Positions 26,358 through 34,738 of a stretch of 42,394 nucleotides of DNA are shown here, one piece after another. Positions within the stretch are counted from its first letter, which is position 1, and the number at the start of each line of letters is the position of its first letter. Both the position numbers and the translations under genes were made by a program. The stretch is from NCBI GenBank assembly GCA_002707695.1, contig PANR01000020.1, positions 1 to 42,394 on the forward strand, in the 5' to 3' direction. Source of the DNA: Legionellaceae bacterium. GTDB taxonomy: Bacteria; Pseudomonadota; Gammaproteobacteria; UBA12402. The notes beneath the pieces are model-generated. The model saw only the letters and a list, made by a program, of their open reading frames with translations, had not been told where the DNA came from and ran no database searches.

Positions 26358-26406
26358 AATAGGAGATTAGCACCCTACTTTAGATATAAGGCCATTTTTT
26401 TTATTT

Positions 26407-26658
26407 TCAAGTGGCTGGCTTTGTATCTGTCGTTTTTTGAAAGCTAAAATCAACCGATTGCCCGGCAGGCTTGGCAACAGGCGCTTTTGTGACGTGTGGA
26501 GCTGCGGCAGGCGTTTTTGCTTTTTCCACCTTGCTGGTGTGATGAACCAATATGAAAAAGACCACGATCAATACAATGGCAAGTAACCAGTACTTTTTTC
26601 GCTTAGGGTTTTTCTTAGGCTGCGGGCTTCGCCCGCGCTTTGCATAATCATTTAACAT
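26407..26658 (-). CDS. FtsN-like protein lacking a SPOR domain
   Basis: An 83-aa protein in the classic ftsN position (next to hslV). Its N-terminus MLNDYAKRGRSPQPKKNPKRK and the following single membrane span (YWLLAIVLIVVFFILVHH) match the FtsN pattern of a short basic cytoplasmic tail (E. coli RDYVRR) plus one span. The periplasmic part is only about 40 residues, Ala/Pro/Lys-rich (linker-like), and ends VDFSFQKTTDTKPAT. The peptidoglycan-binding SPOR domain is absent, and there is no room for it: hslV begins 119 bp later and no frame encodes it. It may be a shortened cell-division activator. It overlaps the argS stop by one base. Confidence 0.5.
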   Translation of the reverse strand: MLNDYAKRGRSPQPKKNPKRKKYWLLAIVLIVVFFILVHHTSKVEKAKTPAAAPHVTKAPVAKPAGQSVDFSFQKTTDTKPAT

Positions 26659-28415
26659 TACATTTTCTCCGGCGCTGACACACCCAAAATAGTTAAGCCA
26701 TTTTGCAAGACTTGCTGAGTCGCTTTAATAAGGCACAAGCGTGCATTACGCAACCCTTCGTCATCAAGAATAAATTGCTCTGCATTATAATACGCATGGA
26801 ATTCGTTTGCCAACTCACGCAAATAATTAGCGAGCGTGGTAGGATCTAAATTCTTCGCAGCTCTCAACATAATTTCAGGGAAGCGCGCCAAGCAATCTAA
26901 TAATTCTGACTCGTGCTTAACGGTTAGTGCGCCCAAATGGTTAAGGCCCACTGCCTGATCAAATGTGTAAGATTTATCTTTTAATTGACGAAAAACGCTA
27001 CATATTCTCGCATGAGCATATTGAATGTAATACACCGGATTTTCGTTAGACTTTGAGGTTGCTAAATCCAAATCAAAATCCATGTGTTGATCAACCTTGC
27101 GCATGACATAAAAAAATCGTGCCGCATCATTGCCAACTTCCTCACGCAACTGGCGCAAGGTGACAAATGACCCGCCGCGCGTTGTCATTTTAACTTTCTC
27201 TCCATGACGATACAATGAAGCAAACTGGACGATTGGGACCGTTAACACATCAGACCCCTTCGACAATGCTCGCATAGCCGCGCGAATTCGTGGTACATAG
27301 CCGTGGTGATCGGCGCCAAGCACATCAATAACCTCATCAAAGCCACGCTCGAGCTTATTGAGATGATAGGCGATGTCTGGTGTAAAGTAAGTTAAATTAC
27401 CGTTTTTCCGCACCAATACACGATCTTTTTCATCACCAAATTCCGATGATTTAAACCATAATGCGCCTTCTTTTTCATAAACATAATTATTTTTCTTCAG
27501 TACATCAAGCGCATGCTGCACAGCATTAGTCTGATACAAACTATTTTCAGAAAACCACTCCTGATAGTTGACACCAAATTCGGCTAAATCATTTTTTATG
27601 TCATCTAACACTGTTTTTAGCACAAGCTGATGTGCCAAATGATAATCATCCCCCAATAGCTTTTTAGCGTTAGCAATCAGCGCATCAACGTGGGTCTCTT
27701 TGTCTCCCCCATCTTTTTCATCCGGCGGAACTTCATGAAAAACCTCTGCAATTGACTTAACAAATTTATTTGCGTGTGCTGTTTTAAAAGCTTCAGCAAT
27801 GTCAATGACATACTCACCAACATAACCATTTTTTGGAAAATCAAATGTGAGGCCATGCAAACCTAAATAGCGTAACCACATGCTCGTTGCCAATATATCC
27901 ATCTGTCGGCCAGCATCGTTGACATAATACTCACGATGCACTTGGTAACCATTGGCTGCCAATAAATCAGATAACGCTGCGCCATAAGCTGCACTACGCC
28001 CATGGCCAACATGCAAAGGCCCTGTTGGATTGGCCGATACAAACTCAATATGCAGTTTTTTCCCTTGGCCTAAATTAGAATGACCAAAACGTTCTGCTTC
28101 CTCGAAAATGGTTGAAACCACTGTTTGCTTAACAGCATGATGAACAAAAAAATTAATAAATCCTGGGCCAGCAATATCGACACGATCAACGTGTTCACTT
28201 TCAGGTAAATGTTTGAGAATATGCTCGGCGAGCTCACGTGGCGATTTTTTTGCCTGCTTAGCCAGCATCATGGCAATATTACAAGCGTAGTCGCCATGTT
28301 TGTTATCTCGCGCCCGATCAATCTGGACACGATAAGTCAACGCCTCAGCCAGCTCGCCCTCGCTTTGCAAGGCCTTTAGCGATGCCTCAATGAGTTGTAT
28401 TAAGTGGTCTCTCAT
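26658..28415 (-). CDS. argS: Arginine--tRNA ligase
   Basis: ArgRS charges tRNA-Arg. The class I HIGH-type motif is PTGPLHVGHGRSAAYG near residue 135, and the family blocks IEFVSANPTGP, REYYVNDAGRQMDILATSMW and KMTTRGGSFVTLRQL follow; the anticodon-binding C-terminus has NEFHAYYNAEQFILDDEG and RLCLIKATQQVLQNGL. I chose ATG 28415 (585 aa) rather than a TTG 18 bp upstream. It ends one base into the FtsN-like start, so the two are coupled. The aroB gene lies 52 bp upstream on the same strand. Confidence 0.97.
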   Translation of the reverse strand: MRDHLIQLIEASLKALQSEGELAEALTYRVQIDRARDNKHGDYACNIAMMLAKQAKKSPRELAEHILKHLPESEHVDRVDIAGPGFINFFVHHAVKQTVVSTIFEEAERFGHSNLGQGKKLHIEFVSANPTGPLHVGHGRSAAYGAALSDLLAANGYQVHREYYVNDAGRQMDILATSMWLRYLGLHGLTFDFPKNGYVGEYVIDIAEAFKTAHANKFVKSIAEVFHEVPPDEKDGGDKETHVDALIANAKKLLGDDYHLAHQLVLKTVLDDIKNDLAEFGVNYQEWFSENSLYQTNAVQHALDVLKKNNYVYEKEGALWFKSSEFGDEKDRVLVRKNGNLTYFTPDIAYHLNKLERGFDEVIDVLGADHHGYVPRIRAAMRALSKGSDVLTVPIVQFASLYRHGEKVKMTTRGGSFVTLRQLREEVGNDAARFFYVMRKVDQHMDFDLDLATSKSNENPVYYIQYAHARICSVFRQLKDKSYTFDQAVGLNHLGALTVKHESELLDCLARFPEIMLRAAKNLDPTTLANYLRELANEFHAYYNAEQFILDDEGLRNARLCLIKATQQVLQNGLTILGVSAPEKM

Positions 28416-28467
28416 CCGGGCTATGCTACTCAAAACTCAAGGAAGATGAAAGAGATTTACGCTAGCT

Positions 28468-29493
28468 TTAGCCAGGAATTGGCACGGGTATGCGCTTTAT
28501 CACGGGTAGTGCATCAAAACTCAGCACCTTTGCTCGACCGATCGCCTCAAGTAACACCAGTTTGAACTGATCACGGTGTTTTTTATCTCGCTTCATGACA
28601 TCTATCAATGCTTGGGTCGGGCCATCGTAGGTTGAAATGGGGAGGGTTAATAATTTTTTAACGCGAGCACTCACTGTAGCATCCAAACCACAATATTCTT
28701 CTGATAAGGACAATGCCCATAATATACCAACGGCAACAGCCTCACCATGCAACAATTGATAACCTGAAACCTGTTCGAGAGCATGTGCCAACGTATGGCC
28801 AAAATTTAAAATCTGCCGAATGCCATAATCTTTTTCATCTTGTTCAACAACTGCAAGTTTAATGTCTACACAACGCTGGATCATTTGTTGCAATGTAGTT
28901 TGCTCTTTAGCCAAAATTAACGGCCAACTTTTTTCAAGCCAGTCAAAAAACTCGGCGTCATAAACCAACCCATATTTCACCACTTCAGACAAAGCAGCAT
29001 AAAAATGACGATCTTCAAGTGTGGTTAGCACTTCAGGGTCAACCACTATGTGTTGAGGTTGATAAATCGTGCCTATAGCATTTTTTGCAAGCTCGTGATT
29101 TACAGCATTTTTGCCGCCAATAGCTGCATCAACTTGCGCCAGCAAGCTGGTTGGCATTTGAATGAGATGAACGCCGCGTTGAAAGGTAGACGCAACAAAG
29201 CCAGCAACATCACACACCACGCCGCCACCCAAACCAACAATTGTCATATCACGGCGATGATGCTGTAAAATAAGCTGCTCAACAATTCTTGTCACACTCG
29301 CAAGGGTTTTGTATTGCTCACCATCGGGCATGAGATAATGATGACAGGCTTTCTCAGCAAACAATTGCTTAGCAGCATCAAGATAGTAAGGGGCAATCGT
29401 GGTATTTGTGATAACAAACACTTCACGACCACAAATAAGTGACGAAAGGTTTTGTGGCGATCGAAACAAGCCAGACTTTATCAACACAGTCAA
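28468..29493 (-). CDS. aroB: 3-dehydroquinate synthase
   Basis: AroB cyclises DAHP to 3-dehydroquinate in the shikimate pathway. Motifs: NTTIAPYYLDAAKQLF, MPDGEQYKTLASV, GLGGGVVCDVAGFVASTFQRG, QMPTSLLAQVDAAIGGKNAVNH and NFGHTLAHALE, HGEAVAVG (metal-binding His). The 341-aa product is about 20 residues shorter at its N-terminus than E. coli AroB (362 aa), because the aroK stop codon lies in the same frame immediately before it. The first codon TTG 29493 or GTG 29487 must serve as start. Same operon as aroK and the TfuA-like gene. Confidence 0.95.
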   Translation of the reverse strand: MTVLIKSGLFRSPQNLSSLICGREVFVITNTTIAPYYLDAAKQLFAEKACHHYLMPDGEQYKTLASVTRIVEQLILQHHRRDMTIVGLGGGVVCDVAGFVASTFQRGVHLIQMPTSLLAQVDAAIGGKNAVNHELAKNAIGTIYQPQHIVVDPEVLTTLEDRHFYAALSEVVKYGLVYDAEFFDWLEKSWPLILAKEQTTLQQMIQRCVDIKLAVVEQDEKDYGIRQILNFGHTLAHALEQVSGYQLLHGEAVAVGILWALSLSEEYCGLDATVSARVKKLLTLPISTYDGPTQALIDVMKRDKKHRDQFKLVLLEAIGRAKVLSFDALPVIKRIPVPIPG

Positions 29494-30021
29494 TTAAAAA
29501 CCCTCGCGACGAAGATAATTCGCTATTTCTTTTGCCAGCAATTTAACATGCATGCTATCGGTATCAAAACTGACATCCGCTAATGCTTCATACAACGGCG
29601 TGCGCTCTTCAGCCATGCTGATAAGTTTTTCTTTGATGTTCTCACCACGCAACAATGGACGAGTCTGCTGATTGGTTGCAGCACGCTCATGCTGTTTCTC
29701 TAAACCTACTTTTAACAACACAACTTTGTCTGCCTGCTTCAACAGCTCACGATTTTCTTGGCTTAGCACAACACCACCACCCGTGGCGATGATTGCGTTC
29801 GACTGCTTGACCATTTCATGCAACGCCTCAGTCTCTCGCGCACGAAAACCTGCCTCGCCTTCTTTATCAAAAATCCAGGCAATCTCCACGCCTGTACGGT
29901 TTTGAATAAACAAATCCATATCATAAAAATCCATTTTTAATAGCTTAGCCACCTCGCGGCCCACCGTGCTTTTACCAGCACCACTTGGACCAATGAGAAA
30001 CACGTTGGGCAATCTATTCAT
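29494..30021 (-). CDS. aroK: Shikimate kinase
   Basis: AroK phosphorylates shikimate. The P-loop is FLIGPSGAGKSTVG near residues 8-21; DMDLFIQNRTGVEIAWIFDKEGEAGFRARE holds the shikimate-binding Asp and Arg, and IATGGGVV is the third signature; the lid has RPLLRGEN. I chose ATG 30021, directly after the stop of the TfuA-like gene (TGA then ATG), giving 175 aa, the usual length; an upstream frame start would overlap that gene. It precedes aroB as in many gammaproteobacteria, where pilQ is normally just upstream. Confidence 0.96.
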   Translation of the reverse strand: MNRLPNVFLIGPSGAGKSTVGREVAKLLKMDFYDMDLFIQNRTGVEIAWIFDKEGEAGFRARETEALHEMVKQSNAIIATGGGVVLSQENRELLKQADKVVLLKVGLEKQHERAATNQQTRPLLRGENIKEKLISMAEERTPLYEALADVSFDTDSMHVKLLAKEIANYLRREGF

Positions 30022-30022
30022 A

Positions 30023-30721
30023 TCAGATGAGCACACCTTGGTCGTAAAAGTTTTTGTCAAATAAGGTTTCTGTCTTCATATCATAGACAACGCGATTCAA
30101 TACCATGCATGCATCTTGTCTTTGCTGATCAATGTAGCCGCCGTTATTCACCCAATTCGAAAACTCTACCAATATGTGCTGATCAATACCACGTTTCTGA
30201 GCCTCAACAAAAATATTTTCAAACGTACGTTGGCTATCAGGCAAGGCTTCTGCCGCTGCAACAATGATCCCAGACATAGAAGTATCCAGCGCATTGCCCA
30301 GGACGGCATGGTCCATGGTCGCATAAATATTAACAAGCGGCTCTGTCGAGCGACGATAGCCATTCTTAGATAACGCAAGCTCACAACCAAGCACTCGATC
30401 TCCTTGATAATATCCGCTGAGAAAACGTCGATAGATCGCACCTAGCCCCTTCATGCCAATTGGTTCCAATTTAGCAGCCAATAGCGCACCTAAAGCCGAC
30501 GCGCCGTATACATGAACCCCAGCTTGGATAAGATTTGCCACCTGCTGCTCTAGTTCAGGCGTGTATGTTCCATCAAGAATGACCATAGTCCGCGGAACTG
30601 TCATTAATTTTTCAAAATCACCCGCCTGAACAGGCGCATGATATTGTGCATCTGGCAAAATAAAGCTTGCTCTCACCCGACCGATGCTAGCCCCGAGATA
30701 CACTATCAAATCTTCGTTCAT
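30023..30721 (-). CDS. TfuA-like protein (stand-alone)
   Basis: A 232-aa protein with the TfuA-like core: LIVYLGASIGRVRA at the start, then ILDGTYTPELEQQVANLIQ, GVHVYGASALGALLAAKLEP and GMKGLGAIYRRFLSGYY, which match the TfuA pattern (VYGAxSMGALRAAEL ... GMxGxGxI). TfuA proteins usually act with YcaO enzymes that install thioamides or azolines in peptides or in methyl-CoM reductase. No YcaO, precursor peptide or oxidoreductase is seen in this window. The gene is packed directly before aroK (stop then ATG) and lies between PilO/P-like and aroK genes, the place where pilQ normally sits. Substrate and role here are unknown. Confidence 0.7.
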   Translation of the reverse strand: MNEDLIVYLGASIGRVRASFILPDAQYHAPVQAGDFEKLMTVPRTMVILDGTYTPELEQQVANLIQAGVHVYGASALGALLAAKLEPIGMKGLGAIYRRFLSGYYQGDRVLGCELALSKNGYRRSTEPLVNIYATMDHAVLGNALDTSMSGIIVAAAEALPDSQRTFENIFVEAQKRGIDQHILVEFSNWVNNGGYIDQQRQDACMVLNRVVYDMKTETLFDKNFYDQGVLI

Positions 30722-30799
30722 TAAGCGTCCAAATTATAAATATCACACGCAAGCCAACCGAGCACACGCTATTTTCACTGGTATGAGGTAGATTAAGAC

Positions 30800-30815
30800 G
30801 GGCTAATCCTAGCCC
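30800..30815. other. Hairpin between PilO/P-like gene and TfuA-like gene
   Basis: GGGCTA-ATCC-TAGCCC, a 6-bp perfect stem; on the minus strand the loop reads GGAT. No T run follows on either strand, so it is not a clear terminator. It sits in the 112-bp gap upstream of the TfuA-like start. Confidence 0.45.
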
Positions 30816-30833
30816 TCCAACCTTAAGAAAACC

Positions 30834-31592
30834 TTAAGAGAAACTTAATAGCTGTTGTTTTCCAAATTCGTTGTAGCGAACCACAACACGGCGCGCAGAA
30901 ATGGATATTATTTCAGCATGCTCGATACCAATCTGATCACCCACGTTTGTCACTGCAGCAACTTGGCCCACACCAATCAGCGAAACCGTTTTATTGGCAT
31001 GTTGCACGTAGTCAAGCTGATGCATCTGAAAAATTGAAATATGTGGCAACATAACTTGCTGGTTTTGAGCGAGATCGAAATAGTTTTTAAGCGGATAAAA
31101 AATTGAATCGCCAACAACGTGTTTTGTTTTATTGTCCGTGACACTAGCAACTATTTGAATATTACAATTATTCGACTGTTTACAACGCACCTCTATGTGA
31201 GACAACCGCATATAAAGGGCTGGAAAACTACAATACCACGACATAAGTAATACAGTTTGTGGAGCGCCCTGATAAGTCAACTCGGCAGCATGTTGATGAT
31301 CAATTAATTTATATGAAGCGGAAACTTGCAATTTATTGATTGTTTCCAACAAAAATTTTCTAAAAAATACTGGCTGTTGATACGGGTTGTTTAGCCAAAC
31401 TTTATTTTCTTGAATAAATTTTTTAGCTTTAACACTGACGCGACTTTTGTTTCTTACAATGATCGGATTGGCAGTAATTGTAGTTAATTGATTAAGCTTA
31501 GGCGAGATAACAAAAACATACCATGCCAACATACTCATTAATGTAATAAGCAAGAACAGCAACAGCTTGAACCAATAGCCTGACTGATACAC
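30834..31592 (-). CDS. PilO/PilP-like type IV pilus assembly protein
   Basis: A 252-aa protein with one N-terminal span (WFKLLLFLLITLMSMLAWYVF) and a periplasmic part. The position after PilM- and PilN-like genes and the span suit PilO. The last ~55 residues (SLIGVGQVAAVTNVGDQIG ... ISARRVVVRYN) look like the beta-barrel of PilP or the GspC homology region. It therefore seems to combine PilO and PilP roles, which are normally separate genes. Start GTG 31592 has no good ribosome site and the true start is uncertain. Sequence similarity is weak, and the call relies heavily on gene order. Confidence 0.55.
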   Translation of the reverse strand: MYQSGYWFKLLLFLLITLMSMLAWYVFVISPKLNQLTTITANPIIVRNKSRVSVKAKKFIQENKVWLNNPYQQPVFFRKFLLETINKLQVSASYKLIDHQHAAELTYQGAPQTVLLMSWYCSFPALYMRLSHIEVRCKQSNNCNIQIVASVTDNKTKHVVGDSIFYPLKNYFDLAQNQQVMLPHISIFQMHQLDYVQHANKTVSLIGVGQVAAVTNVGDQIGIEHAEIISISARRVVVRYNEFGKQQLLSFS

Positions 31593-31621
31593 AATAAATT
31601 TTTTAATAATTATACACCCTC

Positions 31622-32128
31622 TTAAATCTCAGCTGACAACGTTGCGCGGCAACTCAACTTTCCACCTTCCATGTTAGATAACAACACATTCTGAGTGACA
31701 CGCAATGAACGAATACTTTTTTCAAGCTCACCAATAGTACGACATGAACTTGCCTGCACATCGATAGACAAATGATTATCAGTAAACACCAGTTTTTTTA
31801 AAACACCTTGTTTAAATGCTGGAAGTAATGCGATGATTATTGCCCGCTGTTTTTCTCTGAACAATAAGTTTTGATACAGCGAATTAAATAGGCCAAGCTG
31901 CTTTAAAAAATTATTCTCCACCGTTTTTTGTTGATCACGTAATTGATGTACATGCTTGTTGTGAACAGCCATATAACTCAAACTCTGACAACGTTCATAC
32001 AAATAATACCCATAAGCACCGCATAGCATCTGTATAAGCAAGAAAATAAGGATCGCGTATTTCAAAAATCGAATGAACTGTTGACGTTGCTGTTTTTCAC
32101 GCCAAGGTAAAAAATTAGTTCTTGTCAT
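31622..32128 (-). CDS. PilN-like type IV pilus assembly protein
   Basis: A 168-aa single-span protein. The PilN hallmark near the N-terminus is TNFLPWREKQQRQQF (consensus INLLPWRE), which inserts into the groove of PilM; then a span (ILIFLLIQMLCGAYGYYL), a coiled-coil region (residues about 60-90) and a small ferredoxin-like C-terminal part. It overlaps the pilM-like gene by 14 bp, indicating coupling. It links cytoplasmic PilM to the periplasmic PilO/P platform in type IV pili or competence machinery. Confidence 0.75.
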   Translation of the reverse strand: MTRTNFLPWREKQQRQQFIRFLKYAILIFLLIQMLCGAYGYYLYERCQSLSYMAVHNKHVHQLRDQQKTVENNFLKQLGLFNSLYQNLLFREKQRAIIIALLPAFKQGVLKKLVFTDNHLSIDVQASSCRTIGELEKSIRSLRVTQNVLLSNMEGGKLSCRATLSAEI

Positions 32129-32909
32129 TGATCTCCCCCATGGCCAAGCCCAACGCTACGGTAAACTGCTGAGGCTGGTTGATCGCTAGGCCGGGCAGTT
32201 GGATATAATCAACCTTCAACCAAGGCCACTTGGCAAGCATGTCAATGATTAACGGGGAAACGTCGCCACTTAAGCAAATATCATTCACCTCATACTGGGC
32301 AAGTTGAGGCAGTAGCATTTCGGTCATCACCTCATGAGATGGCAGAATGTTCTGATCAATTTGTCGACTAACGATGAGCTCGTGATCAATCATAATCAGC
32401 CAGCTCAATTGATCTGCCCGCCCATGGATGAGACATTGCTTAAACGACTTCTGCTTATGTTGTGACAATACCCTTAGCAACGCCATACTTTGTGGCTCTA
32501 CGCAGCGCAAAGAAAGTCTATGCTGCCTTGACCAAAGCGCCAATGCCGAGACTTGCTCGCGCTTAACTGCATAAATTTCAAGCATATTTTGATCAAGCCG
32601 CTGAAAGTCGCTCGCGAGATGTTGGTGATTAGAAAACAGCTCGGAAAGCGAGAGATCAATCAGCGCTTGTATGTCCCGTTCATCTTGCTGGTCCATCATT
32701 TTTTTCTGCCGACGCATCACCAGGTTATCTGGTATCGATATGGCGGCGTCACAACCATGCCAATATGACAGTTCAGCAGGCACACTAACCCCGGCACCGC
32801 TTATCCACCACCTTGTCGCCCGACCACTTAGCCGGACCCAATACAACACGTCGTCAGAACGCTCAATACCAATACAATGGCGCGTCCGCCAACGGGAAAA
32901 AATAGACAT
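32115..32909 (-). CDS. PilM-like type IV pilus assembly ATPase-fold protein
   Basis: A 264-aa actin-like protein related to PilM, shorter and more diverged than usual (about 350 aa). The start IFSRWRTRHCIGIERSDD resembles the PilM phosphate-1 region (GIDIGSSSVK-like), and VKREQVSALALWSRQHRLSLRCVEPQSMALLRVL parallels VVDIEPFALLRAL in PilM. Nucleotide-binding motifs are degenerate, so ATP binding is doubtful. It overlaps the PilN-like gene. Together the three genes give a reduced pilMNOP; no pilQ (secretin) is seen. Confidence 0.65.
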   Translation of the reverse strand: MSIFSRWRTRHCIGIERSDDVLYWVRLSGRATRWWISGAGVSVPAELSYWHGCDAAISIPDNLVMRRQKKMMDQQDERDIQALIDLSLSELFSNHQHLASDFQRLDQNMLEIYAVKREQVSALALWSRQHRLSLRCVEPQSMALLRVLSQHKQKSFKQCLIHGRADQLSWLIMIDHELIVSRQIDQNILPSHEVMTEMLLPQLAQYEVNDICLSGDVSPLIIDMLAKWPWLKVDYIQLPGLAINQPQQFTVALGLAMGEINDKN

Positions 32910-32991
32910 GCATTAACCTTAAGAAATAAAAGAACAACAGACTAACTTAACGCGGAAAAAAATACCCAAGCGTTTTAAAACAGGCCTTACC

Positions 32992-33189
32992 CTAAAAATC
33001 TTGCCAAATTTTATTTTTACCCGCTTTTTTGCTCACAACTTGATCGCGAAGACAAGAAATGCGGTCATGCTTGGCCACTTCAGCTCGCTGAGAGTCTGAT
33101 TGCGCATCAGGATGCTCAAAATCAAACCGACAAATAAAACGATCAACGTCACTGACAACATGTTTTAAAATGCGATTAAACAATTTCAT
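32992..33189 (-). CDS. Small hypothetical protein
   Basis: A 65-aa frame starting MKLFNRILKHVVSDVDRFIC and ending KNKIWQDF. The middle (DFEHPDAQSDSQRAEVAKHDRISCLRD) is charged and helical. I recognise no family. The ribosome site is weak, and no neighbour supports it; it lies 82 bp upstream of pilM and faces the DAHP synthase leader. It may be a genuine short cytosolic protein; coding status is uncertain. Confidence 0.4.
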   Translation of the reverse strand: MKLFNRILKHVVSDVDRFICRFDFEHPDAQSDSQRAEVAKHDRISCLRDQVVSKKAGKNKIWQDF

Positions 33190-33436
33190 GATTCGCTGAG
33201 TATATTATATAGTACGAATACACACCAGATATTAATTGCAATTTATCGATGCATTATTTTTTCACTCAAAAATTAAACACATTTTTTAAAAAAAGTATTG
33301 TTTTTTACCAACAACCCCTGCATACTTTTGTAGCGATAAAAATTTGTGACACAGGATATCGTGCTGAGTTAACAGGATCAGTGGCCGAACGTTTTTCAGA
33401 GAGGTCAGCCGCTAATGGCGGTTAAAGAGGGATTAA

Positions 33437-34738
33437 ATGAAACAGTGGCAACCATTCTCATGGCAACAACATAACACCAAGCAACTGTTTTCATACCCCA
33501 ACCACCAAGCTTATCAAGCTACTTTATTACAATTACGATCATTACCACCATTACTTAATTTAACGAGCATCAAGCAGCTGCACCATTTACTAGCAAAAGC
33601 AGCGCTCGGTGATTATTTTTTGATACAAGGTGGTGATTGCGCTGAACGTTTCATCGATTGTCATGCCGAATCAATTAAAGAGCGCACAAAAGCATTGTTA
33701 CATTGTAGCCTTTTGCTCAGCCAGCATCTTAAAAAGCCCGTCATCAAAGTGGGCCGCATTGCTGGACAATACGCAAAATCACGCAGCGCGGCGATGGAAC
33801 ACAAAACATCAATGAGCCTGCCTAGTTATTTTGGCGATCTCATCAACCGCCCATTCTTTACGCACAAAGATAGAACCCCTCACCCAAAATATCTTTTGCA
33901 AGCATACCGCTGCACTCACTGGACGCTGAGTTTTTTACATGAGCAAGGCAAACACCATTTTGCAGATCTTTATCGGCCACATTGCTGGCAACCCAATTGT
34001 CTTGAAAATTATCAAGACAAGCACGACTTTGTCGAAACTATTGAGGCTATTAACGAGGCACTTACCTCCAACGCTGAAAATAACAACCTCAAAACGACAC
34101 TGCAGCTACCACTATTTACCAGTCATGAAGCATTACATTTAGCCTACGAAGAAAGCTTGACCCACCAAGATCCATTAACAGGTAAGTGGTATAATTTTGG
34201 GACGCACCTCCCTTGGATTGGGATGCGGACTTCAAAACCTGATAGTGCACATATCGAGTATATTCGCGGCATTTACAATCCTGTTGCCGTCAAGATCGGG
34301 CCAGACATCAACCCCGACGAACTATGCGAGCTCATCGAACGATTAAACCCGCACAATGATCCCGGTCGATTAACACTCATCCACCGTTTAGGCAGCAATC
34401 GAGTCCATGAACACTTACCCAAACTAATCTCTGCGGCAAAGCGCACTGGCAAAATTGTGCTCTGGGTTTGTGACCCCATGCACGGCAACATCAAACAAGA
34501 TGAGCAAGGCAACAAAGTGCGCTACTTTGACGATATCCGTGATGAACTGCATGCATCAATCGATATTCATCAAGCAAACGGCTCACACCTGGGCGGTGTG
34601 CACCTTGAAATGACGGGTGAAAACATTTATGAATGTGTTGGTGGCAGCAGCAAACCATCCTGCCAACCTCGACGACCCACTGTTGATCCTAGACTGAATT
34701 ATGCGCAAAGCTTAGAACTTTGCCTGGGATTAAACTAA
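33437..34738 (+). CDS. DAHP synthase, class II
   Basis: 3-deoxy-D-arabino-heptulosonate 7-phosphate synthase of the plant-like (class II) type, the first shikimate enzyme. It starts WQPFSWQQHNTKQLFSYPN (class II WxxxSWR-type N-terminus) and has FLIQGGDCAERF, IKVGRIAGQYAKSRSA, PHRPxxCWQ-like HCWQPNCLEN, HLPWIGMRTSKPDSAHIEY, GPDINPDELCELI, and the late ESVGG-like HLEMTGENIYECVGGS metal-binding region. 433 aa is normal. It converges on the pteridine reductase (stops overlap by 4 bp). Upstream 33190-33436 is gene-free and AT-rich with one CCGC-TAATG-GCGG hairpin near the ATG; no attenuator was recognised. It supplies AroB/AroK. Confidence 0.93.
   Translation: MKQWQPFSWQQHNTKQLFSYPNHQAYQATLLQLRSLPPLLNLTSIKQLHHLLAKAALGDYFLIQGGDCAERFIDCHAESIKERTKALLHCSLLLSQHLKKPVIKVGRIAGQYAKSRSAAMEHKTSMSLPSYFGDLINRPFFTHKDRTPHPKYLLQAYRCTHWTLSFLHEQGKHHFADLYRPHCWQPNCLENYQDKHDFVETIEAINEALTSNAENNNLKTTLQLPLFTSHEALHLAYEESLTHQDPLTGKWYNFGTHLPWIGMRTSKPDSAHIEYIRGIYNPVAVKIGPDINPDELCELIERLNPHNDPGRLTLIHRLGSNRVHEHLPKLISAAKRTGKIVLWVCDPMHGNIKQDEQGNKVRYFDDIRDELHASIDIHQANGSHLGGVHLEMTGENIYECVGGSSKPSCQPRRPTVDPRLNYAQSLELCLGLN

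Noticed and set aside
26331-26380. Sigma-32 heat-shock promoter for hslVU
   Set aside because: No CTTGAAA/CCCCAT pair at proper spacing; only a TATAAT.
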